A DNA stretch of 11,023 nucleotides from Actinomycetota bacterium (GTDB lineage Bacteria > Actinomycetota > Acidimicrobiia > Acidimicrobiales > Acidimicrobiaceae): NCBI GenBank assembly GCA_004366215.1, contig SIRY01000143.1, forward strand, positions 1 through 11,023. Direction: 5' to 3'. Both the position numbers and the translations under genes were made by a program. The notes below the pieces were generated by a model that was not told the origin of the DNA, made no database searches, and saw nothing but the letters and a program-made list of their open reading frames with translations. Positions 6,451 to 11,023 of the stretch are shown piece after piece; within the stretch, counting starts at the first letter, position 1; each line of letters starts with the position of its first letter.

Positions 6451-7528
6451 GTGAGCACGACTCAGCGGCCAAACCGCACGGCGCCTCCCTTTCACGTCGC
6501 ACCACGGCGCCGACCCTCGCGTCGCGCTCGACTCGCACGCACGAGTGCTCTCGTCGCCGTCGCCGCTCTCGGTGGGTGGGCCGCGCTCGGGACGCTCACC
6601 ACGCCGGGTTCGGCGTCGCTCGGCGTCAAGTTCGTCGAGTGGGTCCGCAGCCACGGTGGCGCGAGCTTCGTCGCGTGGCTCGAGAACACCTGGTACTCCC
6701 TCCACCAACCGCCGACCGGCGGCAAGCCCCCTGCTCAGGCGCTTGAGCCCGCCTCGCACGTGACGGCGCTGTCCAACGGTCCGCTCCCACCGCCACCACG
6801 CGTGCAGCCCTTCGCGCAACCCCCGCTACCGCACGAGGGTGTCTGGACCCCTGAGGGCCCTCTGGTCCACGGCACGCCGGCACTCTACGTCACGCTCATG
6901 CGCCCTGACCCCATCCACACCTCTCTCGTGGCAGGCGTCGCGTGGCTCGACACACGGCTGCTCAGGTTCATCCAGTACGCTGGCGCGCAGCAGCCCCCTG
7001 GTGGCGGACCGTGGCCTTACATGGCTCCTATCACAACCCCCGTTGCTGACTACCTCGTCGCAGCCTTCAACTCCGGCTTTCGGATGCAAGACGCCAACGG
7101 CGGCTACTACGCCTACGGCCGGATGGCTGTCCCGCTCCGCAACGGTGCGGCACATCAACCCCTTGGTGAACTCCACCAACTTCGCGCTCTGGGGCGCCAC
7201 CGTTGGCAACCAGCTCCTCGTCTGGCGCTCAGGAGTGGGAGTGACGAGAGACGGCGCGCTCGTCTACGTCACCGGTCCAGGCCTCTCGGTTGCCTCGCTC
7301 GCCCGGCTGCTCCAGCGCGTCGGAGCCGTCAACGCCATGGAGCTCGACATCAACTCCGACTGGACGGACTTCTTCTACTTCAACCACCAGCTCGGTCAGC
7401 CTGCCTCACCCGTCAACGGCTACCGACTCGTGTTCGACATGCTGCGCCCACCCCAGCGCTACTTCGAAGGCACGGCTCGCGACTTCGTCGTGGCAGAGAT
7501 CCGCCCAAGCCTCGCGACCTCCTCGTAG
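6451..7528 (+). pseudogene. Phosphodiester glycosidase (NAGPA-like) gene broken by internal deletion/frameshift
   Basis: The family resembles N-acetylglucosamine-1-phosphodiester alpha-N-acetylglucosaminidase; bacterial members act on exported glycan or phosphodiester substrates. The start is GTG 6451 with GAAGGAG 5 nt upstream and 2 nt after the kinase stop. A basic N-terminus and hydrophobic segment (about residues 31-49) indicate a signal anchor or signal peptide. Family blocks in frame 1: ENTWYSLHQPP, GEGVW-like HEGVWTPEG, LMRPDPIHTS, VAAFNSGFRM, GGYYAYGRMAVPLRNGAA, ending near 7150. From about 7147 homology continues in frame 2: NPLVNSTNFALWGATVGN, VWRSGVGVTRDGALVYV, GPGLSV, AMELDINSDW and a normal C-terminus ending TAG 7528. 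The segment expected between them (family pattern SLVIYRDG..., W-G-R-D-V..., about 27 residues, from memory of relatives) is missing. So this is not a one-base error; roughly 80 nt appear lost with a change of frame. Read through in frame 1, the protein would lose its conserved C-terminal third. Confidence 0.82.
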
Positions 7529-7891
7529 GTACGACCTCAGGCCACAGTCGCACACTCTGGACGACCCGACCGGCTACGACGGCTTCAGGGGTGGTGCCTC
7601 GCGCAACCCTACGTCAGAGGACATCGAGCCGCGGACCGGGGTGCGCATCCTGCCTCTCGACGCGCACCCCGTCGTCGCGGCCGGACTCCCAAGACGAGTA
7701 CGTGCCCGCCACTCGACGAACGCGTGGCTCGAGCCCTACCGCTCGAGCGTGGGCCTGCACCCGAGACGACCACCGGCGCCGCGCGCCCACACGGCCGTGA
7801 GGACACCGAAGCTCCTGGGGGACGCGCGCGCCTGGCTCCGCACGCAGCCACGAGGGCACCCGCTGCGAGCGCCACACCTGCGCAGGCGGAG
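7529..7891. other. 363-nt stretch without a recognised gene
   Basis: It lies between the convergent ends of the glycosidase pseudogene and the aminotransferase. All six frames were read. Several are open, as expected at this GC content, but they are Arg/Pro/Ser-rich shadows with no motif I recognise. It contains the 10-bp inverted repeat described separately and a palindrome GGCTCGAGCC at 7726-7735. Given the lesions on both sides it may hold remnants of a decayed gene, but nothing identifiable remains. Confidence 0.5.
7637..7671. terminator. Strong GC hairpin between convergent genes
   Basis: CGGGGTGCGC (7637-7646) and GCGCACCCCG (7662-7671) are perfect reverse complements: a 10-bp stem with a 15-nt loop. 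It lies 109 nt past the glycosidase stop and 221 nt past the aminotransferase stop, on the other strand. No T-run follows on either strand. High-GC actinobacterial terminators often lack one, so a bidirectional terminator is plausible but unproven. Confidence 0.45.
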
Positions 7892-9154
7892 CTACCGGCG
7901 GCTCACGACCGCTGCGAGCGACGCCTCGAACGCGTTAGCCGCCTCGTCGATCTCGCTCTCGGTCACGACGAGCGGAGGCATCCAGCGGATGATGTTGCCG
8001 AACGTCCCTGCACTCATCGCGAGCACTCGGTGGCTGCGCTGCATCTCGAGCAGTACCGCTGAGGTCAGATCAGCGTCCGGTCGGCCACGCTCGTCGCGCA
8101 GCTCCACACCGACCATGAGGCCGAGCCCGCGAACCGCCGCGATGACCGAGTACTTCTCGGCGCTGCGCTCCATGCTCGCCCGCAGCTGTGCTCCACGAGC
8201 TTGCGCGTTCTCGAGGAGCCCCTCCTCCTTGATGACTCGAATGGTCGCGAGCGCTGCCGCCGCTCCCATCGGGTTGCCCCCGTAGGTACCGCCGTGGCTA
8301 CCGACGGGCCATCGCTCCATGAGCTCCCACCGCGACCCGATCGCAGAGAACGGAAATCCAGATGCGATACCCTTCGCCATGACGAGGATGTCCGGCTCCA
8401 CGCCGGCGTGCTCGACGGCGAACATGCGGCCGGTACGACCAAATCCGGTCTGCACCTCGTCAGCCACGAAGAGGATGTCGAGCTCGCGAGCCCGTTGCGC
8501 GAGACCCTGCAGGAACGCCGCCGGGGCTGGGATGTAGCCACCCTCGCCGAGCACGGGCTCGATCACGAGTGCCGCCGTCTCGCGGGGTGCCGTCTGGGAG
8601 GCGAGGAGGTAGTCGAGGTAGTCCAGAGCCTCATCCACGTCCACCTCGTCACCTCGACGGCTCGAGCGGGGAAAACCCGGAAACAGCGACACGTAGACGC
8701 CCGGAGGAACGAGGTACCCAGCCCGATATCCGGTCCTCGAGGTCGTCATCGCCATGGTCTGCGCAGTGCGGCCGTGAAAGCTTCCCTGAAACACGACGAT
8801 GTTCGGTCGTCCGGTCGCCTGGCGAGCCAGTTTCACCGCGGCCTCGGTCGCCTCAGCGCCGGAGTTCGAGAAGAAGAAGGTATCAATCCCCGAGGGAGTG
8901 ATCTCATCGAGCGCGTCAGCGAGCGGCTGGAGTAGGTCGTGCGTGTAGATGTTGACCTGAGCGTGGATGAAGCGCTCTGCCTGGCGCGCGATGGCTTCGA
9001 CCACCCTTGGATGCGCGTGGCCCGTCGACGTCACAGCGATACCCGACGTCATGTCGAGCCACGCTGTGCCCTCGGTGTCCCAGACCCGCGCACCTCGACC
9101 GTGCGTCACAGTAATAGAGGACACCTTGCTCCACACAGGCGCCAGCCGTCCCAT
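7892..9154 (-). CDS. Class III PLP-dependent aminotransferase (4-aminobutyrate/omega-amino acid type)
   Basis: 420 aa, complete. Fold-type I class III motifs in order: GIAVTSTGHAHP, SNSGAEATEAAVKLAR (phosphate-binding loop), FQGSFHGRT (the stacking aromatic region), ALVIEPVLGEGGYIP, FVADEVQTGFGRTG (D232, pairs with the PLP ring nitrogen), DILVMAKGIASGFPFSAIG (K261, Schiff base) and GTYGGNPM. This closely follows 4-aminobutyrate/acetylornithine-type enzymes, which move an amino group from an omega-amine to 2-oxoglutarate or pyruvate. The neighbouring amine oxidase and alanine dehydrogenase favour an amine or GABA catabolic role over arginine synthesis. GTG 9157 is in frame one codon upstream, but AAAGGAGG at 9166-9159 sits 4 nt before ATG 9154, so ATG is preferred. 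It starts about 15 nt after the restored stop of the FAD oxidoreductase, in the same operon. Exact substrate not determinable. Confidence 0.9.
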   Translation of the reverse strand: MGRLAPVWSKVSSITVTHGRGARVWDTEGTAWLDMTSGIAVTSTGHAHPRVVEAIARQAERFIHAQVNIYTHDLLQPLADALDEITPSGIDTFFFSNSGAEATEAAVKLARQATGRPNIVVFQGSFHGRTAQTMAMTTSRTGYRAGYLVPPGVYVSLFPGFPRSSRRGDEVDVDEALDYLDYLLASQTAPRETAALVIEPVLGEGGYIPAPAAFLQGLAQRARELDILFVADEVQTGFGRTGRMFAVEHAGVEPDILVMAKGIASGFPFSAIGSRWELMERWPVGSHGGTYGGNPMGAAAALATIRVIKEEGLLENAQARGAQLRASMERSAEKYSVIAAVRGLGLMVGVELRDERGRPDADLTSAVLLEMQRSHRVLAMSAGTFGNIIRWMPPLVVTESEIDEAANAFEASLAAVVSRR

Positions 9155-9158
9155 CACG

Positions 9159-9166
9159 CCTCCTTT
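9159..9166 (-). promoter_or_regulatory. Ribosome binding site of the aminotransferase
   Basis: Minus-strand AAAGGAGG, ending 4 nt before ATG 9154. It is only 1 nt from GTG 9157, so it selects the ATG. Confidence 0.7.
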
Positions 9167-9169
9167 GCA

Positions 9170-10499
9170 CTACCTACCCAACCAGGCTACGCGCGCGCGA
9201 TCGACGAGCGCTCCAACGAACCGTCTGTGCTCGAGCGCATCGCCCATCCTGGTCAACGCGAGGCCCGCGTTGATACCGAGCCACCGTAGCGGCTCCGGCT
9301 CCCACGGTCGCACCGCCCACCGCGTACGCCGCGGCGAGCTCACCGCTCAGGCGGCTGAGCGCCACCCCGTCGCCTGCGTAGCCGCCCACGAGGGTCAGGC
9401 GCTCGAGAGGATCGTGGAGCACACGAGGGTACCAGTCCCGCGCGACGCCGATGGTCCCGCCCCACGCCGCATCGATCGTGACCGGACCCCCTGCCCGCAC
9501 GAACCCATCGAGCGCCGCGGCGAGCGCGGCTTGCATCGTCGGTCGAACCTCGGTCGCAAACTCGAGACCGGAGCCGAAGCGGTAGGGCGCTCCTCGCCCG
9601 CCAAAGACCACTCGTCCATCAGCTCGGATCTGGCCGTAGACGACGAGCCGACGTCCGTCTGTGAACGTCAAGCCCGCGGGCGGGTTGCCCAACCGATCGA
9701 GCTGCTCTCGCTCGAGTGGGGCCGTTGCGATGATCTGGGAGGCGACTGGCACGAGATCCCGGTGCCAGCGCACCTCAGCCGCTCGGTACGACTCCGTCGC
9801 CCAGATGACCTGCTCAGCGCGCACCCGACCCCGGCTGCCAAGCAGCACACCTGCGCCGTGGTAGTGGACACGGCTACGCTCGAGCACGAGTCCTCCTCGG
9901 GCCTCGAGCCGCGTCGCGAGCAGCTCGGCGAGCTTGGCCGGATGCACAGCGGCACACGCGCGCTCGAACGTTCCGCCGAGTGCGTCCTCGACCCGGAGGT
10001 AGCCCCCGACGCCGCTCGCGTCGAGCAGCACAGGTGGCTCGGCGAGACCGAGCTCGTCGAACAGCTCGAGCTCCTCGACGAGCGAGCGCCACTGGGGCGG
10101 CGTGCGCGCGACGGTGAGCGTGCCCTCGTGAGCCCACTCGACCGACGTCCTCGCGTCTGCGAGGAACGAGGCGATCTCGTCGACGTTGCGCACGAGCCGC
10201 AGCCGGAGCGTCCGTGCCACGTCCGCGTCGAAGTCGCGAGCCACTCGAGCCCAGCTGACCGGGAAGAGCGCTGAGACCCAGCCACCGTTACGACCCGATG
10301 CCCCCCACGCCACGCGCTCCGCCTCGACGACGACGACCGAGGCGGAAGGAGCCCGATCGAGCACCGCGTGCGCCGACCACAGACCGCTCAGTCCGCCGCC
10401 GACGATGGCGACGTCAGCGGTGAGCTCGCCCGCTAGCGCAGGTCGGCTCTGGCTTCGCTCAACTTCACGAAGCCAGAGCCCCGGAGCGGAGCCGCTCAC
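9170..10499 (-). pseudogene. PuuB-like FAD-dependent oxidoreductase with frameshifted C-terminus
   Basis: A DAO-superfamily flavoprotein resembling gamma-glutamylputrescine oxidase. The Rossmann motif VAIVGGGLSGL (G34, G36, G39) ends in acidic E59 (VVVVEA), followed by the hallmark WGASGRNGGW (65-74) of this branch. Later come VIWATESYRA, VVFGGRGAPYRFG, DAAWGGTIGV and the FAD-contacting GGYAGDGVALS. The frame starting at GTG 10499 runs to a TAG at 9174, but after about residue 390 its sequence is not family-like. From about 9325 another frame carries the expected C-terminus, PWEPEPLRWLGINAGLAL and on to TAG 9172-9170. The dozen or so residues normally between GxxLA and the PWEPEPLRW block are missing too, so a short deletion with frame change is likelier than a single-base error. 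The product may retain FAD binding with an altered tail of about 50 residues. It starts directly after the upstream stop (TAA|GTG, no gap), implying translational coupling. Confidence 0.78.
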
Positions 10500-11023
10500 T
10501 TACATCCCGAGTGCTTGCGCGACCGCCGGGTGCACGACGCGACCGTCGGCAACGTTGAGAGACCCCGCCAGAGTCGGGTCGTCGAGGTCTCGCGCCAGGC
10601 GAACCAGCTTCGGCGCGACCGCGGCGCTCAGCGCCCGCGACGCCGTGCGTGGGTACTGACCTGGCCCGTTGGTCACGCAGTAGTGGATGACGCCGTGCCG
10701 TCTCAACACAGCCGCCCTGGTCGATCGCGAGGTCGACGATCACCGATCCTGGGCGCATCTGGCGAACGTGTTCCTCCCGAACGAGCTTCGGAGCTTTGGC
10801 GCCGGTCACCAACGCGGCACCGACTACGAGGTCGGCGTGCGCGACGGCCTCGCCGATCGCGTGCTCCGAGCTCGCAAGCGTCGCCGTCACGATGCCCTGC
10901 TCGTGCGCCTCCACGAGCTGCAGGTCCCGCAGCTGCTCACGGTGCACCTGCTCCTCGAAGAGCGACGGCAGCACCACCGCCGCGACCCCGGCGTCGGCGA
11001 GGCGACGGAGCTGCGGGACCGTC
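10500..11023 (-). pseudogene. Chimeric, frameshifted remnant: dihydroorotate-dehydrogenase-like N-terminus joined to alanine dehydrogenase C-terminus
   Basis: Truncated by the window edge. From 11022 to about 10894 the frame reads [20 protein letters not shown], then EQG; this is the early segment of dihydroorotate-dehydrogenase-like flavoproteins (pattern '[21 protein letters not shown]'). It then runs in frame into the second half of NAD-dependent alanine dehydrogenase: [48 protein letters not shown]. At about 10699-10692 a second lesion occurs. The expected stretch after ETAR (about 11 residues) is absent and the match resumes one frame over as [20 protein letters not shown], through to AVAQALGM and TAA at 10502-10500. 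Neither protein could be functional from this locus: the alanine dehydrogenase lacks its substrate-binding domain and nucleotide-binding glycine loop, and is also frameshifted. Family identities are strong; whether the lesions are biological or assembly errors is not known. Confidence 0.72.

Noticed and set aside
7140-7160. Programmed ribosomal frameshifting in the glycosidase
   Set aside because: No slippery heptamer is present and a conserved block is missing, which recoding could not explain. The same reasoning applies to the lesions near 9325 and 10695.
7726-7735. Palindrome GGCTCGAGCC
   Set aside because: Only 10 bp, extends no further, and contains CTCGAG, which is frequent in this GC-rich, Leu-Glu-codon-rich DNA. 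No promoter context.
7151-7800. Continuation of the glycosidase start frame to 7800
   Set aside because: After about 7150 the translation is Arg/Thr-rich without family motifs, while the neighbouring frame carries the conserved C-terminus. It is read-through after a frameshift.
7609-7875. Minus-strand frame with a lipobox-like LVAAC near its start
   Set aside because: The hydrophobic start is short, there is no usable ribosome binding site, and the rest is Arg/Gly/Ser-rich without motifs; a chance lipobox is likely.
8967-10274. Long plus-strand open frame (435 codons) opposite the aminotransferase and oxidoreductase genes
   Set aside because: It is antisense to two well-supported families and is rich in Arg, His, Pro and Ser with no motif, as expected for a shadow frame in high-GC DNA.
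1-11023. CRISPR arrays, tRNA/rRNA genes, insertion sequences, phage or plasmid functions
   Set aside because: No regularly spaced repeats, cloverleaf-like sequences, transposase motifs or terminal inverted repeats were seen on reading both strands. The deletions are therefore not explained by a visible mobile element.

Overview
The window is high-GC DNA with dense genes on both strands, frequent GTG starts, stop/start overlaps and short intergenic gaps. The protein families seen suggest an actinobacterium. These are a DUF1707 membrane protein, an actinobacterial-type phosphodiester glycosidase, a PuuB-like flavoprotein beside a class III aminotransferase, and probable leaderless GTG genes preceded by TANNNT boxes. 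A deep lineage such as Acidimicrobiia is possible, but that is an impression and not a demonstrated assignment.

Layout. 1-278 (-): 5' part of an unrecognised gene running off the left edge. 304-1188 and 1185-1982 (+): two ATP-grasp ligase genes sharing an ATGA stop/start; a 12-bp perfect palindrome lies on the first start codon, in the divergent control region. 1964-2323 and 2355-2777 (-): an AhpD/carboxymuconolactone-decarboxylase-like protein preceded by a DUF1707 membrane protein. 2930-3535 and 3535-4128 (+): a metallo-beta-lactamase-fold hydrolase and a nitroreductase-family protein. 4178-4882 and 4898-6448 (+): an OmpR-type response regulator and a sensor histidine kinase, followed at 6451-7528 by an exported phosphodiester-glycosidase gene broken by an internal deletion and frameshift. 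7529-7891: no recognised gene, but a strong inverted repeat that may be a terminator. 7892-9154 (-): class III aminotransferase. 9170-10499 (-): PuuB-like FAD oxidoreductase with a frameshifted C-terminus. 10500-11023 (-): a chimera of a dihydroorotate-dehydrogenase-like N-terminal fragment and the C-terminal half of alanine dehydrogenase, itself frameshifted.

How the parts fit. The right-hand minus-strand set (alanine dehydrogenase, amine/amino-acid oxidase, aminotransferase) reads as an amine or amino-acid catabolic operon in which alanine made by transamination could be returned to pyruvate and ammonia. The central plus-strand set is a two-component system co-transcribed with a secreted or membrane-anchored envelope enzyme. 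The left-hand tandem ATP-grasp pair probably makes or extends an amide or peptide-like product; substrate and product cannot be read from the sequence.

The two most notable features are the ATP-grasp pair with its palindrome and leaderless promoter, and the concentration of deletion-type lesions in the right third of the window. At least three genes change reading frame exactly where a conserved segment is missing, and one shows a gene-gene fusion. This is either real decay by deletion between short repeats or a systematic sequencing/assembly fault. It matters for anyone using these gene models.
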